Assembly: GCF_000336575.1 (NCBI RefSeq)
Contig: NZ_AOPO01000001.1
Span: 124,001 to 188,000 of the forward strand
Source of the DNA: Vreelandella titanicae BH1
GTDB lineage: Bacteria; Pseudomonadota; Gammaproteobacteria; Pseudomonadales; Halomonadaceae
DNA: 64,000 nt
Direction: 5' to 3'
In this document: one piece after another, positions 1 through 8,371 of the stretch
How positions within the stretch are numbered: position 1 is the first letter of the stretch
Layout: each line of letters begins with the position of its first letter
Notes under the pieces: generated by a model
The model's database searches: none
Told to the model about the DNA's origin: nothing
The model's input: the letters and a program-made list of their open reading frames with translations, nothing else
Made by a program: the position numbers and the translations under genes

Positions 1-1269
1 GCGGCGGGCGGCTTCGCCATCGCGGGTGAACAGGCAGGTGCCGTTGCCATACTCGTGGTCGTTGATCAGTTGCATGGCGTCATCCAGGCTACCCACGCGC
101 ACCACGCAAAGCACCGGCCCAAAGATCTCTTCCTGGTAGATGCGCATTTCGGCGGTGACGTTATCGAACAAGCAGCCGCCCACGAAATAGCCCTCTTCAT
201 AGCCTGAGACTTGAAGGTCGCGACCATCGGCAACCAGTGTCGCGCCAGCCTTTACGCCATCTTCGATGTAGCCGAGGACTTTATCCCGGTGCTCAGCGGT
301 CACCAGCGGCCCCATATCCAGATCCCGCTTGGTGCCGGGGCCGACTTTTAATTGAGCGATTTTAGGAAGTAGGGTTTCAACCAAACGGTCTGCGGTCTCG
401 TCGCCCACGCATACCGCTACCGAGATCGCCATGCAGCGCTCGCCGCAACTACCAAACGCTGCGCCCATTAATGTGTTGGCGGCGTTTTCCAGGTCGGCAT
501 CCGGCAGCACCACGGCGTGGTTCTTCGCCCCACCTAACGCCTGAACGCGCTTACCCGCGGCGGAACCACGAGAGTAGATCGCCTCAGCCACTGGCGTTGA
601 GCCGACAAAGGAAATGGCTTTAACGGCCTTGGCATCCAGCAGCGTTTCCACCGCTTCGCGACCGCCGTGGACTACATTCATTACACCTTTGGGTAGCCCC
701 GCTTCTTGAAGCAGTTCGGCTACTGCCATGGCCGCCGAAGGGTCTTTCTCCGAAGGCTTCAATATAAACGTATTACCGCAGGCAATCGCCATGGGGTACA
801 TCCACAGCGGCACCATGGCGGGGAAGTTAAACGGGGTGATACCTGCCACCACACCCAATGGCTGGAAGTTTGACCAGGCATCAATGCCCGGCCCTACATT
901 GTGGGAATACTCTCCTTTGAGCAGCTCTGGCACCCCACAGGCGTACTCGACGTTCTCAATGCCGCGCTTGAGTTCGCCCATGGCGTCTTCGGGAGTTTTG
1001 CCGTGCTCTTCACTAACCAGTTGCACCAAGCGGTTAGCGTTATCTTCGAGCAATTGCTTAAAGCGGTACATCACCTGGGCACGCTTGGCGGGCGGCGTAT
1101 CGCGCCAAGCGGGAAATGCGGCCTGGGCAGCGGCAATTGCACGCTCTACGTCAGCGGCATCAGCGTCAGCCACTTGGCGAATCACCTTGCCCGTTGAGGG
1201 GTTGGTGACATCCAGCGTGCGCTGGCTTTGAACTAATTCACCGTTAATCAGGTGGGAAACATTACTCAT
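1..1269 (-). CDS. mmsA: Methylmalonate/malonate-semialdehyde dehydrogenase (CoA-acylating), C-terminus cut by window edge
   Basis: This gene oxidises malonate semialdehyde or methylmalonate semialdehyde to acetyl-CoA or propionyl-CoA with NAD+ and CoA. I translated 423 codons from ATG at 1269; the rest lies beyond the left edge (the family is about 500 residues). Visible signatures are the Rossmann segment around GITPFNFP, the EKDPS motif, FVGSTPV, and the MmsA-specific GSCGERCMA motif, with the likely catalytic Cys at residue 279. The GERCMA form separates MmsA from ordinary aldehyde dehydrogenases. It starts 31 bp after the stop of the aminotransferase gene, so the two are probably one operon for beta-alanine breakdown. 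The ribosome-binding site is weak (AGAGAG). Confidence 0.93.
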   Translation of the reverse strand, partial: MSNVSHLINGELVQSQRTLDVTNPSTGKVIRQVADADAADVERAIAAAQAAFPAWRDTPPAKRAQVMYRFKQLLEDNANRLVQLVSEEHGKTPEDAMGELKRGIENVEYACGVPELLKGEYSHNVGPGIDAWSNFQPLGVVAGITPFNFPAMVPLWMYPMAIACGNTFILKPSEKDPSAAMAVAELLQEAGLPKGVMNVVHGGREAVETLLDAKAVKAISFVGSTPVAEAIYSRGSAAGKRVQALGGAKNHAVVLPDADLENAANTLMGAAFGSCGERCMAISVAVCVGDETADRLVETLLPKIAQLKVGPGTKRDLDMGPLVTAEHRDKVLGYIEDGVKAGATLVADGRDLQVSGYEEGYFVGGCLFDNVTAEMRIYQEEIFGPVLCVVRVGSLDDAMQLINDHEYGNGTCLFTRDGEAARR

Positions 1270-1300
1270 ATTTAAACTCTCTGAAGTTTAGATCAGTCAC

Positions 1301-2674
1301 TTATGCCAACGAATCCAAGGTGGTCGCCACAGCGTCGAACAGCCGCTCTAGCTCGGCCTCGGTGGTGCCAAAGGGCGGGCCAAACTGTAGGGTGTCGCCG
1401 CCGTAGCGCACATAAAAGCCCGCTTCCCAGAGCGCCATATGCGCATCGCGGGGGCGAATCGTTGGGTCGCCATCGCGGGGCGTTAACTGAATCGCCCCGG
1501 CCAAGCCGTAGTTACGAATATCGACGACATGATTGCGACCTTTCAGAGCGTGCAGCTTCTGCTCAAAGGTAGGCGCGATAGCGCTAACCTGAGCGGGGAA
1601 GTTCTCATGCTCCATCATTTCTAGAGCGGCCAATCCCGCAGCGCAGGCCACCGGGTGGGCGCTGTAGGTGTAGCCATGGGGAAATTCAACGGCGTGCTGG
1701 GGGCCGCCTGCATGCATAAAGGTGTCGAAAATCTCGCTGGAAGCGATCACAGCACCCATGGGTATGGCACCGTTAGTGATCTGCTTCGCTACGTTCATGA
1801 TATCCGGCGTGACACCAAAGGCTTCGGCGCCTGTGGTCGCGCCGCTGCGCCCAAAGGCGGTAATCACTTCGTCAAAAATCAGCAGGATGTCGTGGGCAGT
1901 GCAGATCTCACGCAGCCGATCCAGGTAACCTTTCGGCGGAACGATCACCCCCGCCGAGCCGGACATCGGCTCAACAATCACCGCAGCAATGGTGGAAGCA
2001 TCATGTAGGGCGATTTGATCGAGCAATGCATCGGCAAGCTCGGCACCGGTTTCCGCTTGGCCACGGGTGAAGGCGTGACCCGCTTGAAGGGTGTGCGGCA
2101 GGTGGGTTACATCCATCAACTGACCGTAGTGTTTGCGATTGCCACCGATCCCACCCAGGCTGGTGCCGCCAATGTTTACCCCGTGGTAGCCCTTGGCGCG
2201 GCCAATCATGCGCGTTTTCTCTGGCTTACCTTTTAGCCGCCAATAAGCCTTGGCCATTTTGACCGAGGTATCTGCGGCTTCTGACCCCGAATTGGTGAAA
2301 AACACATGATCCAGTCCGGCTGGCGTAAGGCTGGCCACCTTTTCCGCCAGTTTAAACGCCAACGGATGGCCAATTTGAAAGCCAGGCGCAAAGTCGAGGC
2401 TACCTAGCTGCGCCGCTACGGTTTTTTGAATCTCTTCACGGTTGTGGCCCGCGCCGCAGGTCCATAGCCCGGAAAGTGAATCGAACAGCTTACGACCCTG
2501 GTCATCAATGTAGTAGCGCCCTTCCGCACCGGTGATCACACGCGGGTGGGCATGGAAGTCGCGGTTGGCACTAAACGGCATCCAGTAGTGCTGATTAAGT
2601 GCCGTTTTAGAAGACACCTCCTCCATAGAAGAGCTCGATGCTTCAGGCTTCGTTTTGCTTTTTATTCCAAACAT
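1301..2674 (-). CDS. Class III omega-aminotransferase, probable beta-alanine:pyruvate transaminase
   Basis: A PLP-dependent class III aminotransferase of 457 residues from the preferred start. It would transfer the amino group of beta-alanine (or another omega-amino acid) to pyruvate, giving malonate semialdehyde for the adjacent MmsA. Near the N-terminus is HYWMPFSANRDF, typical of omega-amino acid:pyruvate aminotransferases; then LSGLWTCGAGH, the FFTNSGSEA loop, the IFDEVITAFGR motif with the PLP-pairing Asp, and the AKQITNG segment with the Schiff-base lysine. I prefer ATG at 2674 because GGAG lies 9 bp upstream; an ATG at 2713 would add 13 residues but has no visible ribosome-binding site. 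It is divergent from the symporter/carbamoylase operon. The substrate is inferred from context. Confidence 0.88.
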   Translation of the reverse strand: MFGIKSKTKPEASSSSMEEVSSKTALNQHYWMPFSANRDFHAHPRVITGAEGRYYIDDQGRKLFDSLSGLWTCGAGHNREEIQKTVAAQLGSLDFAPGFQIGHPLAFKLAEKVASLTPAGLDHVFFTNSGSEAADTSVKMAKAYWRLKGKPEKTRMIGRAKGYHGVNIGGTSLGGIGGNRKHYGQLMDVTHLPHTLQAGHAFTRGQAETGAELADALLDQIALHDASTIAAVIVEPMSGSAGVIVPPKGYLDRLREICTAHDILLIFDEVITAFGRSGATTGAEAFGVTPDIMNVAKQITNGAIPMGAVIASSEIFDTFMHAGGPQHAVEFPHGYTYSAHPVACAAGLAALEMMEHENFPAQVSAIAPTFEQKLHALKGRNHVVDIRNYGLAGAIQLTPRDGDPTIRPRDAHMALWEAGFYVRYGGDTLQFGPPFGTTEAELERLFDAVATTLDSLA

Positions 2675-2999
2675 GCTGTCCAGCTCCATCGCTATAAGAC
2701 TTGGTCTCAGCATGCGCCAGCAAACACGTTTATAAAATTATGCTTTTCTTTTGTTCACGTTAGAGAATCTATACGTAACAAGGCATCTTGACGTGCTTCT
2801 TGAACTTGACGCCGGTTAAAAAAGCACCTAATCATTATATTTATACGAATAAATACAACAAATCCATGGAGCACGCCCAGCCAGTACTTGGCACCGATAA
2901 CGTTGCTTCCAAGAAGCTCGCTGTTGGTGGCTGCGTACTGAAAATACCGCTCACAAACTCAATATAAACAATTCACTATGGACATAGGGCAAACTCGCT
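2675..2999. promoter_or_regulatory. Divergent intergenic region between the aminotransferase and the transporter operon
   Basis: This 325-bp AT-rich stretch must hold the promoters for both transcripts. It contains an inverted repeat at 2838-2855 (arms TATTTAT and ATAAATA separated by four bases), a plausible operator. The 12-mer ATATTTATACGA inside it recurs in the puuA/puuD intergenic region near 38836. I see no convincing gene here. Confidence 0.5.
2838..2855. promoter_or_regulatory. Inverted repeat, candidate operator
   Basis: The sequence TATTTAT-ACGA-ATAAATA is a perfect 7-bp inverted repeat with a 4-bp spacer. It lies about 150 bp upstream of the DUF3311 gene. The binding protein is unknown; the FadR-type regulator encoded in the operon is one candidate. 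Confidence 0.35.
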
Positions 3000-3242
3000 A
3001 TGAAGTATTTAACTCCCCTCAAGCTGTCGATTTACAGCGTCATGCTTTTCAGTTTCTTTATGCTGGAAAGCCCCGTCATTATGCTGGCTAACCAGATAGA
3101 GCCCCTGTTGATGGGTATCCCTTTCCTGTTGGTGTGGAACTTGTTTTGGTGGTTTGTGCTAACGGCGCTTTTTTTGGTGGCCTATTTCACCAACTGGGGC
3201 AGCCCAACATCGACACCGGAAAGCGCCACTAAACAACACTAA
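3000..3242 (+). CDS. DUF3311 small membrane protein, symporter partner
   Basis: An 80-residue protein with two hydrophobic helices (roughly residues 8-30 and 36-64) and a short polar C-terminal tail. Size, the GIPFLLVWNLFWWF core and position directly before a sodium:solute symporter match DUF3311, a family that usually sits immediately upstream of such symporters and may be an accessory subunit. It ends 15 bp before the symporter start, so the two are co-transcribed. The ribosome-binding site is poor, and an internal ATG could be used instead. Its biochemical role is unknown. Confidence 0.75.
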   Translation: MKYLTPLKLSIYSVMLFSFFMLESPVIMLANQIEPLLMGIPFLLVWNLFWWFVLTALFLVAYFTNWGSPTSTPESATKQH

Positions 3243-3257
3243 GACGGGGGATTAAAC

Positions 3258-4781
3258 ATGACCGGCAGTCTATTAATTATTGCGGCATTTATGATTATCC
3301 CCTTGATGGTGGGGGTTCTATCAGCACGCCAATCGCAAGAAACCAGTGAAGACTTTTTTGTTCAAGGTCGCGCCATGGGCAGTATTGCGGTATTTTTCAC
3401 CGTGGCGGCGACATGGTGGAGTGCGTTTGCGTTCCTCGGCTCTAATGCCACCTTCTATACCAATGGGCCGGTATTTCTGACCGCGTTAGCCTGGAACCTG
3501 CTATTTGGCTTTATGTATTACTGGATTGGTAAACGGGTTTGGTATTTAGGCAAACGATTTAACTATTTAACGCCCTCAGACTTAATAGGTGACTTTTATA
3601 ACAGCGAAGCGCTGCGTATTACCGTTGCCGTTATCACACTGATTTTTACCGTACCCTATCTACAAATACAGCTAACTGGCGGTGCCTACTTAATCGAAGT
3701 CGCCTCGGGTGGGCTGATTCCTTTCTGGCTCGCCGCGCTGCTGTTCTACTTCATTATTATTATCTACGTATGGATTGGCGGCATTCGTGCTATCGCCTGG
3801 ACCGACGTAATTTATGGAGCTCTGCTGTTCTTCGGCATGATGTACGCAGGCTACTATATTTCCACCCAAGTAGGCGGTCCAGCAGCGCTATTTAGCCAGC
3901 TTCAGCAAACATCTCCTGAACACCTCACCATGCCAGGGCCTAACGGCACCATGGGATACCCCATGTGGTTCTCGCTGTTCGCCATTACGGCTATTGGTGC
4001 TTTTATGGGCCCACAAATCTGGTTACGCATGTACTCGGTCAAACATGGCAAGCTGTTCAACTTAATGCCCTTTTTACTTGGCTTAGCCGCCTTTGCCTAT
4101 GTGGGTTCGGTACTCTCTGGCTACTCCGGCGTGCTGCTTGAGCCCAATGTAGAAAATCCCGATCAAATTCTGCCCATCATGCTGATGGAGTATGCCCCTT
4201 ACCTGCTTGCCTCGCTGATTATGGCGGCGGGCGCGTCTGCAGCCATGTCTACAGCGAATTCGCAGATTCATGCGGTTTCCACCGTAGTGACGATGGATAT
4301 CTATAAGCGCTATGTGAACCGTGAAGCAAGCCAAGCACGGATCGTTTATATCGGTCGTTTATCGTTAGTAGGCTTCTCTCTGGCAGCTTATATCATGGCG
4401 CTAACCGTTCCCGGTGTGTTGGTGACTATCGGCATTGCTGCGCTGGCAGGTACCGCACAACTGGTTATTCCTACCATTGGCGCTATCACCTGGAAAAAAG
4501 CCCACCCCACTGCGGCTCTCGCTGGGCTTTGGGCCGGTGTTGCCTGTGTACTACTGATGACCTTTGGCCCGCTAAGCGCCCCCTTTGGTTACCACGCGGG
4601 TATTTGGGGACTGTTGCTGAACACTGTGCTGTTTGTGGGCCTAAGCCATGGGCTGCATCGTCGTGATACGGCGGTAGTAGAACGCTTTACCCAGGCACGC
4701 TACGACTATGATGCCGAGTACCACCCCGAACGCTTGCCTGCATACACCCAAGAAACGACCAGCGCCGCTAACTACAAATAA
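3258..4781 (+). CDS. Sodium:solute symporter (SSS family)
   Basis: A 507-residue inner-membrane protein with about 13 hydrophobic segments, the usual SSS size. The N-terminal part has the family pattern: a helix, then EDFFVQGR, then FFTVAATWWSAFAFLGSNA. A strong GGGGG ribosome-binding site precedes the ATG. Members import solutes such as pantothenate, proline or allantoin with Na+. Followed directly by a FadR-type regulator, an M20 carbamoylase and an amidase, it most likely imports the operon's substrate, for example N-carbamoyl-beta-alanine or a related ureide or amide. The substrate is inference. Confidence 0.88.
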   Translation: MTGSLLIIAAFMIIPLMVGVLSARQSQETSEDFFVQGRAMGSIAVFFTVAATWWSAFAFLGSNATFYTNGPVFLTALAWNLLFGFMYYWIGKRVWYLGKRFNYLTPSDLIGDFYNSEALRITVAVITLIFTVPYLQIQLTGGAYLIEVASGGLIPFWLAALLFYFIIIIYVWIGGIRAIAWTDVIYGALLFFGMMYAGYYISTQVGGPAALFSQLQQTSPEHLTMPGPNGTMGYPMWFSLFAITAIGAFMGPQIWLRMYSVKHGKLFNLMPFLLGLAAFAYVGSVLSGYSGVLLEPNVENPDQILPIMLMEYAPYLLASLIMAAGASAAMSTANSQIHAVSTVVTMDIYKRYVNREASQARIVYIGRLSLVGFSLAAYIMALTVPGVLVTIGIAALAGTAQLVIPTIGAITWKKAHPTAALAGLWAGVACVLLMTFGPLSAPFGYHAGIWGLLLNTVLFVGLSHGLHRRDTAVVERFTQARYDYDAEYHPERLPAYTQETTSAANYK

Positions 4782-4792
4782 GGAGTGGGTTG

Positions 4793-5647
4793 ATGACTCA
4801 ATCCCCTGTTTCAAAGACAGTTTCAACCACTGGTTCAGCCGCTAAGCGCCGGCCCAAGCTTGCAGAACTGATTAGCGATGATATCAAGCGCTGGATTGCC
4901 GCCGAGTCATTAGGGGAAGGTGATCGGCTGCCGAACGAAAAAGCGCTGATGGAGCTTTACGGTAGCGCCAAGGCCACTGTGCGCGAAGCGCTCAAGATCC
5001 TTGAGGTTGAGGGGCTGATCACCTTAAAAACCGGGCCTAAAGGGGGCGCGGTGATTAATCAGCCAGGCATGGAACCCGCCAGCCGTATGCTGCGTAACTT
5101 TCTGCATTTCCAGCAACTGGATGGCAAGCAAGTTTACCAGTTGCGCAAACTGTTGGAAGTAGAGCTGGCGGCATCAGTGGTGGGAAAGCTCACCGAGCAC
5201 GACTTCCAGCAGTTGGAAGCCAATATGTCGGCCTGTGCCTGTTGCGCGAGCGATGCAGAGGATCACCGACACCAGCGCTTTTTGGAGCTCGAATTTCACC
5301 AACTGCTGGCCCGCGTCTGCCCCAACCCTTTGCTCGCGTTTATGTGCCAGTTTTTAAACGACATGCTGCGCGACTTGGTGGTGATCAAAAAAGCCTACGT
5401 TCCCGAACGCAAGCAGTTCGATCACGCCAATCAGGACTACCACCGCCAGTTGGTGGAAGCCTACCGCGCTGAAGATATCCAGCGTGTGCGTCAGGTAATG
5501 GCCGAACATATGGCCGATGCCGAGCACCATATGAGCGCGCTGGAAGCGGAAATGGCCGCGCAAATGCTGATCAGCAATGATTCTCCCAATATTCAGAACC
5601 ATCGCTCCAAGCTACATGATTTACCAACGGAAAACCTGTCCGTTTAA
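4793..5647 (+). CDS. FadR/GntR-family transcriptional regulator
   Basis: A 284-residue regulator. After a short leader, an N-terminal winged helix-turn-helix carries the GntR pattern GDRLPNEKALMELYGSAKATVREALKILEVEGLI in segments (about residues 45-85). It is followed by an all-helical FCD effector domain whose FadR-type His/Asp metal residues lie around FLELEFHQLLARV and HRQLVEAYRAED. The ATG at 4793 has AGGAG 7 bp upstream, overlapping the end of the symporter gene; a TTG directly before it is less likely. It probably represses its own operon in response to a carboxylate substrate. Confidence 0.88.
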   Translation: MTQSPVSKTVSTTGSAAKRRPKLAELISDDIKRWIAAESLGEGDRLPNEKALMELYGSAKATVREALKILEVEGLITLKTGPKGGAVINQPGMEPASRMLRNFLHFQQLDGKQVYQLRKLLEVELAASVVGKLTEHDFQQLEANMSACACCASDAEDHRHQRFLELEFHQLLARVCPNPLLAFMCQFLNDMLRDLVVIKKAYVPERKQFDHANQDYHRQLVEAYRAEDIQRVRQVMAEHMADAEHHMSALEAEMAAQMLISNDSPNIQNHRSKLHDLPTENLSV

Positions 5648-5665
5648 CCTTGCGAGGATACTGAG

Positions 5666-6955
5666 ATGAACACCTACGTTTCGCCAACACCTGATATCAC
5701 CAGCCTACGTACAGACAGTGACCGCCTCTGGGAAGCATTAATGGAGATGGCCAAGCTGGGCGCCACCCCTAAAGGCGGCGTTAATCGTCAGGCGCTTACC
5801 GATCTAGAACGTAAGGGGCGTGATCTATTTATCCAGTGGTGCAGAGCCGAGGGCTGCACGATACGGATTGATAATATCGGCAATATTTTTGCCCGCCGTG
5901 AAGGCAGCGACCCCAACGCTAAAGCGGTAATGGCAGGCAGCCACTTGGATAGCCAGCCTACCGGCGGCAAGTACGACGGCTGCTTCGGCGTACTCTCCGG
6001 CCTGGAAGTGATTCGCACCCTTAACCAGCACAACATCACCACCCAATCCCCTATCGAAGTCGTGGCCTGGACTAACGAGGAGGGCTGCCGTTTTCCGCCC
6101 TGCATGATGGGCTCTGGCGTATTCACCGGCGAGCTGGCGTTTGACGCCATGATGGCGCGCGCCGACGCCGATGGCGTCACGGTAAGCGATGCCCTGGACG
6201 CCATTCACTACCGCGGAAGCGATAACGTCTCGCCAAGCGAGATCAAGGCCTACTTTGAACCACACATCGAGCAGGGCCCGATTTTAGAAGATACCGATAC
6301 CACCATAGGCGTGGTTATCGGTGGGCTTGGACAGAAGTGGTTTGATTTAACCCTGACAGGGCTTGAAGCCCACGCTGGCCCTACACCGATGAACCTACGT
6401 CGGGATGCCATGATGGGCGCAGCCGAAGTCACCCAAGCGCTCAACCGTATCGCCTTTGATCATCAGCCCCACGGGCGTGGCACAGTGGGCTGTATGACGC
6501 TGCACCCCGGTTCGCGTAACGTGATTCCCGGTCAGGTCAAAATGACCCTGGATATGCGCCACTGGGAGCCTGAAGCGCTTGAGACAATGGGTCAGGCAGT
6601 CGCCGCCGCTGTTGAAGAGATTTGCCAGCGCCATGGCCTTGAATACCACCTGGAACCCACTGCCAATTTCGCCCCTGAATACTTCGACAAAGCGTGCGTG
6701 GACGCAGTACGCCAAAGTACAGAGCACCTCGAACTTTCCCATATGGATATCATTAGCGGTGCAGGCCACGATGCGATGTTTGTCGGCCGTGTTGCTCCCG
6801 CCGCGATGATCTTTATTCCCTGCAAGGATGGCATCAGTCACAACGAGATCGAAAGTGCGACACCAGAGCATGTCCACGCAGGCTGCAATGTGTTGCTCCA
6901 CGCCATGCTGAATGCCGCTGGCATCGTCAGCAGCGTTGGCGGAACAGGGGAGTAA
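5666..6955 (+). CDS. M20-family N-carbamoyl amino acid hydrolase, probable beta-ureidopropionase type
   Basis: A 429-residue Zn-dependent amidase of the hydantoinase/carbamoylase branch of peptidase family M20. Metal ligands are visible: His93 in AGSHLDSQ, Asp104 in GGKYDG, Glu138/Glu139 in WTNEEG, His200 in HIEQG and the C-terminal GISHNE histidine. The lid domain carries AHAGPTPM. Such enzymes split N-carbamoyl amino acids into amino acid, CO2 and ammonia. With beta-alanine aminotransferase and MmsA divergent beside it, N-carbamoyl-beta-alanine is the best-fitting substrate. The amidase gene starts 3 bp after its stop. It closely resembles the enzyme at 53767-55014. Confidence 0.85.
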   Translation: MNTYVSPTPDITSLRTDSDRLWEALMEMAKLGATPKGGVNRQALTDLERKGRDLFIQWCRAEGCTIRIDNIGNIFARREGSDPNAKAVMAGSHLDSQPTGGKYDGCFGVLSGLEVIRTLNQHNITTQSPIEVVAWTNEEGCRFPPCMMGSGVFTGELAFDAMMARADADGVTVSDALDAIHYRGSDNVSPSEIKAYFEPHIEQGPILEDTDTTIGVVIGGLGQKWFDLTLTGLEAHAGPTPMNLRRDAMMGAAEVTQALNRIAFDHQPHGRGTVGCMTLHPGSRNVIPGQVKMTLDMRHWEPEALETMGQAVAAAVEEICQRHGLEYHLEPTANFAPEYFDKACVDAVRQSTEHLELSHMDIISGAGHDAMFVGRVAPAAMIFIPCKDGISHNEIESATPEHVHAGCNVLLHAMLNAAGIVSSVGGTGE

Positions 6956-6957
6956 CG

Positions 6958-8358
6958 ATGGCCGAGACGTTTGAAACACTCACGGCAGTCGACGCATTGG
7001 CGCGCTTTGGCGAGGGTTCTCTCTCGCCAGAAACTCTGATTGATGACTGCTTGGCACGGATTACCCGCGATAACCCCAAGGTAAATGCGTTTACCTGTGT
7101 GAACGAGGTAGAAGCCCGGCGTTTGGCAGCAGAATCTGCACAGCGCTGGCAGGCAGGTACGCCGCTTGGCCCGCTGGACGGAATACCTGTCACCATCAAG
7201 GATTTAACCTTAACCAAAGACCTGCCTACACGGCTGGGCTCGACAACCACGTCACCGGATGGCCCTTGGGAGGTGGATGCACCGATCAGCCGCCATCTAC
7301 GCAACGCCGGGGCTATCGTGATCGGCAAGACCACCTCGCCGGAGTTTGGCTGGAAAGGCGTCACCGATAACCCGCTACACGGCATTACCCGAAACCCCTG
7401 GAATATCCAACTAACGCCAGGAGGATCATCAGGCGGTGCAGGGGCTGCCGCTGCACTTAACCTTGGTATGCTTCACCAGGGCAGCGACGCGGGGGGCTCT
7501 ATTCGCATCCCATGCAGCTTCACCGGTACCTTTGGTATTAAACCCACCTTTGGCTGGGTGCCTCAGTGGCCCGCCAGCACCATGAGTACGCTTTCTCATT
7601 TAGGCCCTATGACCCGCACCGCCGCTGACAGCGCGCTTATGCTTAGCGTGATAGCGCAGCCGGATGTGCGGGATGGCTATTCCGGCAACCCACTCGGGCC
7701 AGACTGGCTAACGCCCCCCCCTGTTGACCTACGCGGCTGGCGCATCGCCTTTAGCGCTGACTTTGGCTATGTAGAAGTAGCCCCGGATATTGCGCAGCGG
7801 GTTGAGGAAGCCGTGGCCCATTTAGAAGCATTGGGCGCGACGGTAGATCGAATTGACCCTGGCTTTAGTGATCCGCTTAAGACGTTTAATACGCTCTGGT
7901 TTGCGGGCGCCACCCAAGCGCTCGAAAAACTCAACGAACAACAGCAGGCAGCACTCGACCCTGGGTTTCTGGATATCGCACGGCGCGGGCAGGATGTATC
8001 GCTTTCCGCCTACCTCGCCGCCCGGCGTGAGCGCAGCGAATTAACGGCGCAGATGGCGGAGTTTCATCAGCGCTATGATTTGCTGGTCACGCCTACGATG
8101 CCCATTGCGCCCTTTGCCGCGGGCCACAACGTGCCACCGGGCGAGCGCTATAAAGACTGGATGGACTGGACGCCGTTTAGCTATCCCTTCAACCTTACCC
8201 AACAGCCCGCCGCATCACTGCCTTGCGGGCTGGATAACCAGGGGCTGCCGGTAGGCTTGCACCTTGTAGCAGACAAATATCAAGACCTTAAGGTATTACA
8301 TGCTGCCCAACTGCTGGAGCGCTACTTGCCGCCACTGACACCACCAGGAATAGCATAA
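6958..8358 (+). CDS. Amidase signature family amidase
   Basis: A 466-residue amidase signature enzyme with an intact Ser-cisSer-Lys triad: Lys81 in PVTIKDL, the cis-serine in GGSSGGAG (residue 157/158) and the nucleophile Ser181 in DAGGSIRIP. It hydrolyses a carboxamide to acid plus ammonia. Length and architecture are full. It is the last gene of the symporter-regulator-carbamoylase operon and is convergent with menE, 13 bp away. Family members are too diverse to assign the amide. Within this operon it may act on an amide that feeds the carbamoylase or comes from the same substrate class. Confidence 0.88.
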   Translation: MAETFETLTAVDALARFGEGSLSPETLIDDCLARITRDNPKVNAFTCVNEVEARRLAAESAQRWQAGTPLGPLDGIPVTIKDLTLTKDLPTRLGSTTTSPDGPWEVDAPISRHLRNAGAIVIGKTTSPEFGWKGVTDNPLHGITRNPWNIQLTPGGSSGGAGAAAALNLGMLHQGSDAGGSIRIPCSFTGTFGIKPTFGWVPQWPASTMSTLSHLGPMTRTAADSALMLSVIAQPDVRDGYSGNPLGPDWLTPPPVDLRGWRIAFSADFGYVEVAPDIAQRVEEAVAHLEALGATVDRIDPGFSDPLKTFNTLWFAGATQALEKLNEQQQAALDPGFLDIARRGQDVSLSAYLAARRERSELTAQMAEFHQRYDLLVTPTMPIAPFAAGHNVPPGERYKDWMDWTPFSYPFNLTQQPAASLPCGLDNQGLPVGLHLVADKYQDLKVLHAAQLLERYLPPLTPPGIA

Positions 8359-8371
8359 CCACACTAGCTGG

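Noticed and set aside
6395..6979. Open frame of 194 codons on the minus strand opposite the M20 carbamoylase gene
   Set aside because: The sense strand encodes a complete M20 enzyme with all metal ligands, so the antisense frame is a shadow.
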